Positions 6,972-13,934 of a stretch of 17,232 nt of DNA are shown here, piece by piece; the first letter of the stretch is position 1, and every line of letters begins with the position of its first letter. The stretch is from OMSK01 sp902492995. Lineage in GTDB: Bacteria; Bacillota_I; Bacilli_A; RF39; UBA660. The stretch spans positions 1 to 17,232 of the forward strand of contig CABUNR010000024.1 in assembly GCA_902492995.1 (NCBI GenBank). The letters run 5' to 3'. The notes under the pieces are model-generated. The model had not been told where the DNA came from. It worked only from the letters and a program-made list of their open reading frames with translations, and searched no databases. The position numbers and the translations under genes are program-made.

Positions 6972-7977
6972 CTACCTTTTTAGTATTTTCTCCTAAATCA
7001 TAATATTCTCTAACTTTTTTAGAAATTTCATCACATAATTTAGAATTATTTTTTAATAATTCTTTTACGTTTTCTCTACCTTGACCTAATTTTTCTCCAT
7101 TATAAGAATACCATGCACCAGATTTTTCTATAATTCCTGCTTCAGCAGCCATATCAACTAATTCACCAGTTTTAGATACACCTTCACCATACATAATATC
7201 TACACTACAACTTTTAAAAGGTGGAGCCATTTTATTTTTAACTACTTTTATATTTGTTTTATTTCCAACAACGTCAGTTCCTTCTTTAATTTGTTCACTT
7301 CTTCTAATTTCAAGCCTAACTGAAGAATAGAATTTTAATGCTCTTCCTCCTGGTGTAACTTCTGGATTTCCAAACATAACACCAACTTTTTCTCTTAATT
7401 GATTAATAAATATACAAACAGTATTTGTTTTGTTTATTACTGGTGATAATTTTCTTAAGGCTTGACTCATAAGTCTTGCTTGTAAACCAACGTGTGAATC
7501 ACCCATTTCACCTTCAATTTCTGCTTGTGGAACTAGCGCTGCAACAGAATCAATTACAATTACACTAATTGCACCACTTCTAACTAATGCTTCACAAATT
7601 TCCAATGCCTGTTCACCATTATCAGGTTGTGATAATAAAAGTTCATCTATATTTACACCAATTTTGGATGCATATGTTGGATCAAGTGCATGTTCCGCAT
7701 CAATAAAAGCAGCTCTTCCTCCTTGTTTTTGTGCTTCAGCTATTGCATGTAAGGCAAATGTTGTTTTACCACTTGATTCTGGTCCATATATTTCAATTAT
7801 TCTTCCCTTTGGATAACCACCAATTCCTAAAGCTATATCTAAAGATATTGAACCACTTGGAACAACATCTATATTTTTATGTTCATGATCACCTAATTTC
7901 ATTACTGATCCTTTTCCAAATTGTTTTTCAATGTCCGCTAAAACTTGATCTAAAGTTTTATCAGCTGTTTTTGCCAT
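6955..7977 (-). CDS. recA: Recombinase RecA
   Basis: RecA forms filaments on single-stranded DNA, drives strand exchange and triggers LexA self-cleavage. 340 residues, standard length. Walker A GPESSGKT (about 67-74), Walker B VIVIDSVAALVP, the L1 region EGEMGDSHVGLQARLMSQAL and the L2 region FINQLREKVGVMFGNPEVTP are all intact, as is the C-terminal domain. The MAKTADK start at 7977 has an excellent AGGAGG site; the in-frame extension upstream to 8052 runs through the promoter and is not coding. It lies downstream of rodZ and pgsA as in Bacillus, but cinA, normally between pgsA and recA, is missing. It has its own promoter and candidate LexA operator. Confidence 0.98.
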   Translation of the reverse strand: MAKTADKTLDQVLADIEKQFGKGSVMKLGDHEHKNIDVVPSGSISLDIALGIGGYPKGRIIEIYGPESSGKTTFALHAIAEAQKQGGRAAFIDAEHALDPTYASKIGVNIDELLLSQPDNGEQALEICEALVRSGAISVIVIDSVAALVPQAEIEGEMGDSHVGLQARLMSQALRKLSPVINKTNTVCIFINQLREKVGVMFGNPEVTPGGRALKFYSSVRLEIRRSEQIKEGTDVVGNKTNIKVVKNKMAPPFKSCSVDIMYGEGVSKTGELVDMAAEAGIIEKSGAWYSYNGEKLGQGRENVKELLKNNSKLCDEISKKVREYYDLGENTKKVEEVID

Positions 7978-8007
7978 TTTATTTCCTCCTCTTTTAAGTA
8001 CATTATA

Positions 8008-8036
8008 ATTATATAATATTAAATTTTTAATGTCAA
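8008..8036 (-). promoter_or_regulatory. Consensus promoter of recA
   Basis: TTGACA (8036-8031), a 17-base spacer and TATAAT (8013-8008): a perfect sigma-A consensus. The predicted leader is about 24 bases. Confidence 0.9.
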
Positions 8037-8045
8037 TAGTTTTTA

Positions 8046-8059
8046 CGAACATTTGTTTT
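8046..8059. promoter_or_regulatory. Candidate LexA (SOS) box upstream of recA
   Basis: CGAACATTTGTTTT matches the Bacillus-type LexA operator CGAACNNNNGTTCG at eight of ten fixed positions (the last two differ) and sits about 10 bp upstream of the -35. The left arm is perfect; the right arm ends TT instead of CG. lexA itself is not in the window. Confidence 0.6.
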
Positions 8060-8084
8060 TATTTTTTTGCTGCTAATTTTTAAC

Positions 8085-8121
8085 AAAAAAATAAAAAGTT
8101 CTATTAAATTTTGAACTTTTT
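8085..8121 (-). terminator. Terminator after pgsA
   Basis: A 9-bp perfect stem (8093-8101 with 8113-8121) around an 11-base loop; on the minus strand it runs into a T-rich tract ending in seven Ts. It separates the pgsA transcript from recA. Confidence 0.8.
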
Positions 8122-8131
8122 GTAAATAATT

Positions 8132-8749
8132 TTATTCAATTTCTATTTTTTCTGTTTTTTCGTTAAATAAATATTTTTTATTCATATTATAGTATTCAAT
8201 ACCTGAAATAATAGACAATACACATGCTACTATAAGTAAAGCATCTGATACACGAAGATTAAACAACTCAAATGGTAAATTATAGAATAGTGTTAATACT
8301 ATACCTGTCATTAAACAAGCTGTTTTTAATTTTCCAAGTTTTATTGCAGCAACTACTGCTCCTTTACTTCCAGCTACCATTTTAATTGAGTTTACTACAC
8401 TATCTCTACATACAATAATAACTGGTATAATTGGAGATATAAATCCCTTTGCAGCTAAAATTATTAATATAGGATTAACTAAAATTTTATCTGCTATTGC
8501 ATCTATCATCTTTCCAAAATCAGTAACCATATTATATTTTCTTGCTATGTATCCATCAACAAAATCAGTAAGTGATGCAACTATAAACAATACTCCAGCA
8601 ATTAAATAAGTTATATCAATAACAATTGACTCATTTATAAATAGTTTAGTCATTGTTATTCCTGCTGCATCAAAAGGAAATAGTAATAATATAATTATGA
8701 ATATAGTAAGTATAATTCTACTTATTGTTATTTTATTAGGTAAATTCAT
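8132..8749 (-). CDS. pgsA: CDP-diacylglycerol-glycerol-3-phosphate 3-phosphatidyltransferase
   Basis: Makes phosphatidylglycerophosphate, the committed step to phosphatidylglycerol, in the membrane. 205 residues with several transmembrane helices. The CDP-alcohol phosphotransferase motif D-x2-D-G-x2-A-R-x8-G-x3-D-x3-D is complete in DFVDGYIARKYNMVTDFGK plus MIDAIAD (about residues 62-85). The ATG at 8749 has a GTAGGAGGAAT site. It follows rodZ with a 9-base gap, and the pair matches the rodZ(ymfM)-pgsA order in Bacillus. The related cardiolipin/PS synthases share the motif, but length and neighbours favour PgsA. Confidence 0.93.
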   Translation of the reverse strand: MNLPNKITISRIILTIFIIILLLFPFDAAGITMTKLFINESIVIDITYLIAGVLFIVASLTDFVDGYIARKYNMVTDFGKMIDAIADKILVNPILIILAAKGFISPIIPVIIVCRDSVVNSIKMVAGSKGAVVAAIKLGKLKTACLMTGIVLTLFYNLPFELFNLRVSDALLIVACVLSIISGIEYYNMNKKYLFNEKTEKIEIE

Positions 8750-8758
8750 ATATTCCTC

Positions 8759-9244
8759 CTACTTTATAACATTTTCTATTTTATCTCCATTATTAGATGA
8801 ATTATTATCATTTAATTTGGATATTATAAAATAACAACTAACTACTACAATTAAAATCATTAAAACGTATATTATAATTGGAGATATTTTTCTTTTAGTT
8901 TTTGCTTCATATGTATAAGGAGAAAAAACTTTTTTTTCTTCTTTTTTTTCTTTATTCTCTATTTGTTTTTTTGCATTTTTAATATCATCTAATGATAATT
9001 TTGAAGTATAATCAAATAAAAATTCATTGAATTCATCTATCATATCTTCATAATTTAATCCTAAATATTTAGAATAATCTCTTATAAAGTATTTAAGATA
9101 AAAAACATCTTGAAATGCATCCTTATTTCCAGCTTCTATATCTTTTATTTGTGAAGGTTTTAGTTTTAAGTCATTGGCTGCTTCTTCAATACTTATACCA
9201 ATACTTTCTCTAGCTTCTTTTAAAGCTTCACCAATTTCTTTCAA
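8759..9244 (-). CDS. rodZ: RodZ-like protein: HTH domain plus single transmembrane anchor
   Basis: About 161 residues. The N-terminal ~65 residues form an Xre/HTH_25-type domain (IGEALKEARESIGISIEEAA, then the recognition helix around PSQIKDIEAG), followed by the YLKYFIRDYSKYLGLN segment typical of RodZ, a Lys/Glu-rich linker, one transmembrane helix (about 123-143) and a very short outside tail. In RodZ the HTH domain contacts MreB in the cytoplasm. Compared with long RodZ proteins the outer beta-domain is missing. The start is uncertain: GTAGGTG overlaps an in-frame GTG at 9253, so a TTG at 9244, with 6-base spacing and a family-like KEIGEALKEAR start, is preferred. No promoter fits between it and the RNase P RNA. 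Confidence 0.82.
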   Translation of the reverse strand: MKEIGEALKEARESIGISIEEAANDLKLKPSQIKDIEAGNKDAFQDVFYLKYFIRDYSKYLGLNYEDMIDEFNEFLFDYTSKLSLDDIKNAKKQIENKEKKEEKKVFSPYTYEAKTKRKISPIIIYVLMILIVVVSCYFIISKLNDNNSSNNGDKIENVIK

Positions 9245-9276
9245 CAAATACACCTACTTTCTAAATAAAAAAAATT

Positions 9277-9629
9277 AATATTTTATAAGCCATGTTCTGT
9301 TCCTATTTCTAGGTGACAAACATTTATCTACCTGTATTACAGGTCCTTTAAAAGATTCTTATTTCTCTTTTAATAGGTTCCCCTACCATAATTTGGGTTT
9401 CTCGCTCGTGGGGTTTACCGCGTTCCATCTCCATTGTTTCCAATTTCTTCGTCACTATGGCACTTTTATATTTACTTTAACCATATCAATGACTTAGGTT
9501 ATTTCAAAGCCGTTAAGTTTCCTTACCATAGGTTATTTTTTCCCTATGCACGAACACTATAGTCATCACAGACTATGCGAGCATGGACTTTCCTCTACAT
9601 TACAAGAATGCAGCGTTTGTCAAAATATT
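9277..9629 (-). ncRNA. rnpB: RNase P RNA, type B (Bacillus type)
   Basis: The catalytic RNA of RNase P, which removes tRNA 5' leaders. On the minus strand the universal P4 strands are plain: GAGGAAAGTCCATGCTCGC (9595-9577) and ACAGAACATGGCTTA (9300-9286). Other type-conserved blocks are AGTGCCATAGTGACGAAG, GGAACGCGGTAAACCCC, GAGCGAGAAACCCAAAT and GGTAGGGGAACC. The ends pair as stem P1 (9629-9622 with 9284-9277), followed by eight Ts, so the 3' end may form by intrinsic termination. About 353 bases, slightly shorter than B. subtilis (about 400). It begins at the gpsB stop and lies just before rodZ; gpsB next to rnpB is also the Bacillus arrangement. Confidence 0.95.
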
Positions 9630-9951
9630 AATCTTCTCCATATATAATTTTCTCTAAATTAGATAATCTTCTAAGTAGATCAACATTACTAACATCATTA
9701 TTTGATCCTTCTTTTAAAACATCTAATTTTGTTTTTAATGATCTTATTTCTTGTTTTAATCTTATGTTATCTTCTAATAGTTCTTTTTTATCTCGTTCAA
9801 GTTCTTTTATTATTGAAACAAACTCTTCATAATCTCTTATAATAACATCTAAATATTTATCTACTTCTTGTGGCCTGTAACCTCTAGTATCCATTTTAAA
9901 TTCTTTTTCTAAAATATCCTTACCAGTCAAAAGTATCCTCTCTTGGTACAC
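9628..9951 (-). CDS. gpsB: Cell division protein GpsB
   Basis: GpsB is a DivIVA-like coiled-coil adaptor that coordinates penicillin-binding proteins at the septum and side wall. The 107-residue product contains TGKDILEKEFKMDTRGYRPQ and VDKYLDVIIRDYEEF, near identical in pattern to the lipid-binding/dimerisation domain of Bacillus GpsB, then a coiled coil (about 45-80) and the conserved C-terminal LLRRLSNLEKIIYG hexamerisation segment. The start is ambiguous: a GTG at 9951 has a good GAGGTG site (preferred), while a TTG at 9930 has AGAGAGG ahead of it and would give 100 residues. It has its own promoter and leads straight into rnpB. Confidence 0.93.
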   Translation of the reverse strand: MYQERILLTGKDILEKEFKMDTRGYRPQEVDKYLDVIIRDYEEFVSIIKELERDKKELLEDNIRLKQEIRSLKTKLDVLKEGSNNDVSNVDLLRRLSNLEKIIYGED

Positions 9952-9977
9952 TTTTACCACCTCTCAATCCTAATAAT

Positions 9978-10006
9978 ATTTTATAAAAATTTTCTTCATT
10001 TGTCAA
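9978..10006 (-). promoter_or_regulatory. Promoter of gpsB (and probably rnpB)
   Basis: TTGACA (10006-10001), a 17-base spacer and TAAAAT (9983-9978). No other clear promoter was found between here and rodZ, so gpsB, rnpB and perhaps rodZ-pgsA could share it. Confidence 0.8.
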
Positions 10007-10015
10007 TCGAAACAG

Positions 10016-10038
10016 AAAAAGACTATAATTAGCCTTTT
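10016..10038 (-). terminator. Terminator of cdaA-cdaR
   Basis: An 8-bp stem with one G-U pair (10017-10024 with 10031-10038), 6-base loop, followed on the minus strand by TTTTTC. It overlaps the cdaR stop and lies 10 bases from the gpsB -35. Confidence 0.75.
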
Positions 10039-11381
10039 ACTATTTTAATTTTTACCTTTTTTGTCTTAGAAATATATTGAGCCTTTACTTCAATTCCTTC
10101 AACATTTACTGGTACTTCATATTCTCCTTCTTTATAACCACTTAAATCAATATAAGCACTAATATCCGAAGCAGTAATACCATTTATAACTTCTTTTACA
10201 CCTTTAGCTGTAACAGTTACTTTTGTCGAGTTTTCATCAATACCTTGCACAACTAAACCATCTGCTAAATTTCTAGATTCAATATCAATATTTTCAAAAT
10301 CTTTATTTGATACAGAATCAAGAGTTATTTTTACTGTTATATTATTAACTGATAATGAACGTGTTCCAACTGGTTTTTTAAGTTCTAATTTATATTCCTT
10401 ATTTTCTTTTAAATTATCAACATTAACACTTACAGGTATATATGTTATATCCTTTAATGAATCTTCATCACCATAAACAGTTACTTTAGATTCACTTTGA
10501 CTTATTGAACTAATTGCTTTTCCAAAGCTTACTTCTCCTTCTGGAATTACTTTAACTGGTACTTCTTTACTTGGAGATGAAATTTTTAAGTTTACATCTA
10601 TCTTAGATGGTACTATTTCAACATCTACTACATCTCCATCTTTATTATAAGCTTTTAATGGAACATCCTTTACTGTTGCATTTCCACTTTTTTGTTCAGG
10701 AATTTGATTTATATCTAATATTGCCTTTACTGAAGTAACTTCATTTAATTGATGTTCTGCTCCTTTTATAACAACCTTATCATTATCATAATTTATATCG
10801 TCTATTGTAAGTTTTGAATCCAAATTATCTTTATTTATTAAATCAACATCTAATGTCATTGTTTTTGAAACTTTTTGATATATTATAACAGTTACTGTTG
10901 ATGGATTTACCATATAATCTATATTACCAACATTTTGATTATAATTAATATTTACTTTATGTGTTCCAGGTTTTAATCCACTTAAATCAACTGTAACCTC
11001 ATGTGATGATGATTGTTTAGCAATATAAAGGTCTGTTTTACCACCAATTAATGTTACATCAACTGTTTCTGGGAGTCCTTCTACAACATATGCCTCTTCA
11101 TTATAAATAACTTTAACAGGCTGATTTTTTAATACTTCTGCTGTATTATCATTAAATATAATAATTTTTTGATCAATTATAATAAATGTTACTAAGGCTA
11201 AGAAAAGAGATACAAATAATAATGTATTTGTACTAGAAAGCCAATTTTCAAATTTTTTACTTGATTTTGAAAATTTTGATGTAATTCTATATATGAATTT
11301 TGTAATTGGAAAAATTATTATTTTATCAATTACACTCCATATTTTAAGAAAAAAGGTTTTAATCATTTTTAATATCTTCAT
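10029..11381 (-). CDS. cdaR: CdaR, YbbR-domain regulator of CdaA
   Basis: CdaR (YbbR) is a membrane-anchored extracytoplasmic protein that modulates the diadenylate cyclase CdaA. 450 residues: a basic cytoplasmic N-terminus, one transmembrane helix (about 52-70) and about four YbbR repeats outside, each ending in a beta-strand pattern such as VNPSTVTVIIYQK, IVPSKIDVNLKI, LSVNNITVKITLD and YISKTKKVKIKI. The start at 11381 is preferred over the ATG at 11402 because AAGGTG lies at proper distance. It overlaps the cdaA end by 23 bases, so the two are translationally coupled. The glmM gene that normally follows cdaR in Firmicutes is absent; a terminator and gpsB follow instead. Confidence 0.93.
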   Translation of the reverse strand: MKILKMIKTFFLKIWSVIDKIIIFPITKFIYRITSKFSKSSKKFENWLSSTNTLLFVSLFLALVTFIIIDQKIIIFNDNTAEVLKNQPVKVIYNEEAYVVEGLPETVDVTLIGGKTDLYIAKQSSSHEVTVDLSGLKPGTHKVNINYNQNVGNIDYMVNPSTVTVIIYQKVSKTMTLDVDLINKDNLDSKLTIDDINYDNDKVVIKGAEHQLNEVTSVKAILDINQIPEQKSGNATVKDVPLKAYNKDGDVVDVEIVPSKIDVNLKISSPSKEVPVKVIPEGEVSFGKAISSISQSESKVTVYGDEDSLKDITYIPVSVNVDNLKENKEYKLELKKPVGTRSLSVNNITVKITLDSVSNKDFENIDIESRNLADGLVVQGIDENSTKVTVTAKGVKEVINGITASDISAYIDLSGYKEGEYEVPVNVEGIEVKAQYISKTKKVKIKIVKG

Positions 11382-12186
11382 CCATTGCACCTTCTTCCTC
11401 ATCTTCCATTAAAATTGATCTTTTTGGTCTTAATTCTTCTAATAAAATTAATTTTATTTCATCTGTTGTTAAATTATAGTTAAGTTCACCATTCATAGCA
11501 ATTGATAGTCTTCCCGTTTCCTCTGAAACAATTAATGATATAGAGTCACCTTTTTCTGATATTCCAAGTGCAGCTCTGTGTCTAGTTCCAAGTCTTTTAC
11601 TAATTTTCATATTTTCACTTGTAGGAAAAACTGCTCCAGCACTTGTTATTTTATCACCTTGTATAATTACTCCACCATCATGTAATGGATTATTTGGGAA
11701 AAAGATTGCTATTAATAAGTCAGATGAAATATCTGCATATATTTTTTTAGATTTTTCAATGTAATCATTTAAACTATTATCTCTTTCAATAACCATTAAG
11801 GCCCCAATTCTTGCTTTTTTTAAATAGTCCATAGCATTTACTATTTCATATACTACTTTTTCTCTTTCATCAACTGTTAAAACTTTATGTCTACCAAGTA
11901 ATTGACTTCTACCTAAATATTCTAAAACATTCCTAATTTCAGGTTGAAATATTACTATTAAGGCAAGTGGTCCCCACGTTATTATATAATCTAATATAAA
12001 GCCAATTGTTACTAGATTTAATAAATCACTTATTATTTTTAATGCTACAATTATAAGCATTCCTTTAAATAATAGTACCATTTTTACATTTTTTCTTAAG
12101 TTTTTTAATATATAATAAAATGCTCCCCAAACTAACAACACATCAAGTATTTTAGTCAATAAGCTTGTTATACTTTCAAATGTCAT
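11359..12186 (-). CDS. cdaA: Diadenylate cyclase CdaA
   Basis: Condenses two ATP into c-di-AMP, which controls potassium and osmolyte transport and wall homeostasis. 275 residues: three N-terminal transmembrane helices (about 12-85), a linker, and the DAC domain with NPLHDGGVIIQGDKI (DGA-type motif, here DGG) and GTRHRAALGISE (RHR motif). Both ATP-binding motifs are present, so activity is expected. The C-terminal tail is strikingly acidic (MEDEEEGAMDEDIKND). The ATG at 12186 has a perfect AAGGAGG site. First gene of the cdaA-cdaR operon, with its own extended -10 promoter. Confidence 0.96.
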   Translation of the reverse strand: MTFESITSLLTKILDVLLVWGAFYYILKNLRKNVKMVLLFKGMLIIVALKIISDLLNLVTIGFILDYIITWGPLALIVIFQPEIRNVLEYLGRSQLLGRHKVLTVDEREKVVYEIVNAMDYLKKARIGALMVIERDNSLNDYIEKSKKIYADISSDLLIAIFFPNNPLHDGGVIIQGDKITSAGAVFPTSENMKISKRLGTRHRAALGISEKGDSISLIVSEETGRLSIAMNGELNYNLTTDEIKLILLEELRPKRSILMEDEEEGAMDEDIKND

Positions 12187-12212
12187 AAATACCTCCTTTA
12201 TTCTACTAATAA

Positions 12213-12221
12213 ATTATACCA
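12213..12221 (-). promoter_or_regulatory. Extended -10 promoter of cdaA
   Basis: TGGTATAAT on the minus strand (12221-12213), about 27 bases before the ATG. The sequence 17 bases upstream (TTTTAT) is a poor -35, so the TGn extension probably carries recognition. Confidence 0.65.
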
Positions 12222-12344
12222 TATTAAAGTTTTAAATAAAATAGTTTACAATAAATTTAATTTTAGTATATTATTTACCATTCATTAAACCTTATTATTA
12301 AATAGTTTTAGTAAATGTTACTTTACTTATATTTAACATTTTAG
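12222..12344. other. Non-coding stretch upstream of cdaA with an 8-bp inverted repeat
   Basis: No gene is seen here. The only structure is AAATGTTA (12313-12320) facing TAACATTT (12334-12341) over a 13-base gap. It lies roughly 90-120 bp upstream of the cdaA -10 and could be an operator or chance in AT-rich DNA. Confidence 0.35.
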
Positions 12345-12364
12345 AAAAAAAAGCCCTTTAAGGC
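12345..12364 (-). terminator. Terminator of the acidic membrane protein gene
   Basis: On the minus strand a short GCC/GGC stem (12364-12362 with 12355-12353) is followed by eight Ts (12352-12345), just past the stop codon at 12366. The stem is short, so this is moderate evidence. Confidence 0.6.
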
Positions 12365-12365
12365 A

Positions 12366-12884
12366 TTAAAATTTCCATATATCTTCTTCATCTGATTTTG
12401 GTATATCTATATCAGCTTCATTAGATTTTTTTTCTACATCATCCAGTACTTTATTAAAATCATCATCTATATTTAAATCGTCATCCATATTTAAATCTGG
12501 AACAACATCTTCTTCAAGTGCCACAGAATTATCATCAATTTCACTAATATCATCTGATAATGGTTCTTCTATTTCTTCTAAATTTTCAGATTCGGATTTT
12601 AAATCTAAATTGGAATCATCATCTAATATAGGTTCATCTTGATCAGTAAAGTCATCATCTTTTGAAAGTTCATAAGCATCTGGTATATCATCTTTACTAA
12701 TAGAATTATTTTCTAATTTATTAGTTGTGTCTTTCATATCCTCATTTTTTAAATTATTTTTATCTTTTTTCTTATTAAATCCTTTTTTATCAGCTATAAA
12801 TCCTACAATTGCAAGTAAAATAATAACTACAATTATTATAATCCATATATAATTAGCATTAATAAAATCTAATAATCCATCCAT
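12366..12884 (-). CDS. Single-TM membrane protein with long acidic tail, unknown function
   Basis: 172 residues. A short outside N-terminus (MDGLLDFINANY), one transmembrane helix (about 13-32, Ile/Val-rich), a basic patch (DKKGFNKKKDKN) fixing the rest inside, then about 120 residues dominated by Asp, Glu, Ser and Asn with no predicted fold (for example DEPILDDDSNLDL). It ends in EEDIWKF, where a Trp-Lys-Phe tip after an acidic run looks like a docking peptide. I do not recognise a family. It has a good AAGGAGG site, its own extended -10 promoter and a terminator, so it is monocistronic. Composition is not foreign. A scaffold or charge-based partner for a basic or DNA/RNA-binding protein is possible but unproven. 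Confidence 0.75.
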   Translation of the reverse strand: MDGLLDFINANYIWIIIIVVIILLAIVGFIADKKGFNKKKDKNNLKNEDMKDTTNKLENNSISKDDIPDAYELSKDDDFTDQDEPILDDDSNLDLKSESENLEEIEEPLSDDISEIDDNSVALEEDVVPDLNMDDDLNIDDDFNKVLDDVEKKSNEADIDIPKSDEEDIWKF

Positions 12885-12909
12885 ACTAATCCTCCTTATT
12901 CTTTATAAC

Positions 12910-12938
12910 ATAATATCACGTATTATTTTTTTTTACAA
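12910..12938 (-). promoter_or_regulatory. Promoter of the acidic membrane protein gene
   Basis: TTGTAA (12938-12933), a 17-base spacer and TATTAT (12915-12910) preceded by TGa (12918-12916), an extended -10. Confidence 0.65.
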
Positions 12939-12939
12939 G

Positions 12940-13446
12940 TTATTTTTCTAAATAATCGTTTCCTTTAAATGGTTCTTCAAATAATAAATCCGGATAATTT
13001 CTTTGTCTTAAAACTTCATAAACCATTATTGCAACAGAATTAGATAAATTAAGGGCTCTAATATTACTATTCATAGGAATTCTCATACAATGTTCTAAAT
13101 CATTTTTCAGTATTTCTTTTGGAATTCCTGTGCTTTCTTTTCCAAAAATTAAATATATTTTTTCATTTTTATCACTATAATCAAATGATGTATGTGGCTT
13201 TCTACCATATCTTGTTAAATAATAATATGTACCTTGATTTTTACTTAAAAAATCATCAAAATTTTCATAAACTGTATAATTACAATATTTAATATAATTA
13301 ACACCACTTCTTTTAATATATTTATCTTCAAGAGAAAATCCAAGTGGCTTTATTAAATGAAGATTAACACCTGTTCCAGCACATGTACGCATTATATTTC
13401 CTGTATTTCCAGGAATTTCTGGTTCAAACAAAACTACATTTATCAT
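12940..13446 (-). CDS. trmL: tRNA (cytidine/uridine-34-2'-O)-methyltransferase TrmL
   Basis: SPOUT-superfamily enzyme that 2'-O-methylates the wobble base of tRNA-Leu isoacceptors using SAM. 168 residues, close to the usual 155-165. Motif 1 is EPEIPGNTGNIMRTCAGTG, motif 2 is IYLIFGKESTGIPKEIL and motif 3 is RIPMNSNIRALNLSNSVAI, which together form the trefoil knot. The minimal single-domain form is characteristic of TrmL rather than the longer TrmH/RlmB. Its ATG at 13446 overlaps the upstream stop in an ATGA, so it is translated with the thioredoxin-like gene ahead of it. It is the last gene of that operon. Confidence 0.93.
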   Translation of the reverse strand: MINVVLFEPEIPGNTGNIMRTCAGTGVNLHLIKPLGFSLEDKYIKRSGVNYIKYCNYTVYENFDDFLSKNQGTYYYLTRYGRKPHTSFDYSDKNEKIYLIFGKESTGIPKEILKNDLEHCMRIPMNSNIRALNLSNSVAIMVYEVLRQRNYPDLLFEEPFKGNDYLEK

Positions 13447-13922
13447 TCTAAAACCTCATTCTTCTTAAAAAATTCTTTAACTTGTTCTATAGAATTTATA
13501 TTATTTAAATAACTATCCATCTTTCCATTTCTTATTATAACAAAAGTTGGTTCTTTTATATTAAATACAGAATTATCTGCTTCTTTTAAATATTTTATGT
13601 TAAATTTATTATAAAAATTACTACTTACATTTTTTAAATCTAAATATACATATAAATCCTTTAAGTTTTTATCTTCTGTATATTTTTTTAAATCCTTATT
13701 AAATGTATCTAATCCTTTATTATTACTTGATGCCATATAAATAATTACTTCTTGTCTTTCTGTTATATAACTATCAAGTTCATTTTCTTTTACTTCAGAT
13801 ACAAAATTTATTTCTTTTACTTTAACACTATCATATTTTTTCATTAAATAAAATGTTAAAAATATAGTAAAAATTATTAAGAAACCTACTATAAAATAAT
13901 TTTTCAATGGTATTTTTTTCAT
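13443..13922 (-). CDS. Membrane-anchored thioredoxin-like protein lacking catalytic cysteines
   Basis: 159 residues: an N-terminal signal anchor (about 9-28), then an extracytoplasmic domain resembling a thioredoxin fold. Strand EVIIYMASSN (about 57-66) occupies the place of the active-site strand, and EPTFVIIRNGKMD (about 125-137) looks like the cis-proline loop. No cysteine occurs in the whole domain: the CxxC site is replaced by NNKG (residues 66-69). The neighbouring lipoprotein has YVGSSECSHC at the matching place, so the two may be paralogues. Without cysteines it cannot act as a redox enzyme and may bind or hold a partner. The ATG at 13922 has an AAGGAGG site and lies 12 bases after the AAA+ gene; it overlaps trmL by 4. 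Confidence 0.72.
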   Translation of the reverse strand: MKKIPLKNYFIVGFLIIFTIFLTFYLMKKYDSVKVKEINFVSEVKENELDSYITERQEVIIYMASSNNKGLDTFNKDLKKYTEDKNLKDLYVYLDLKNVSSNFYNKFNIKYLKEADNSVFNIKEPTFVIIRNGKMDSYLNNINSIEQVKEFFKKNEVLE

Positions 13923-13934
13923 ATATACCTCCTT

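Noticed and set aside
7978..8052. 25-residue N-terminal extension of RecA
   Set aside because: It runs through the ribosome binding site and consensus promoter; RecA homologues start at the MAKTADK position.
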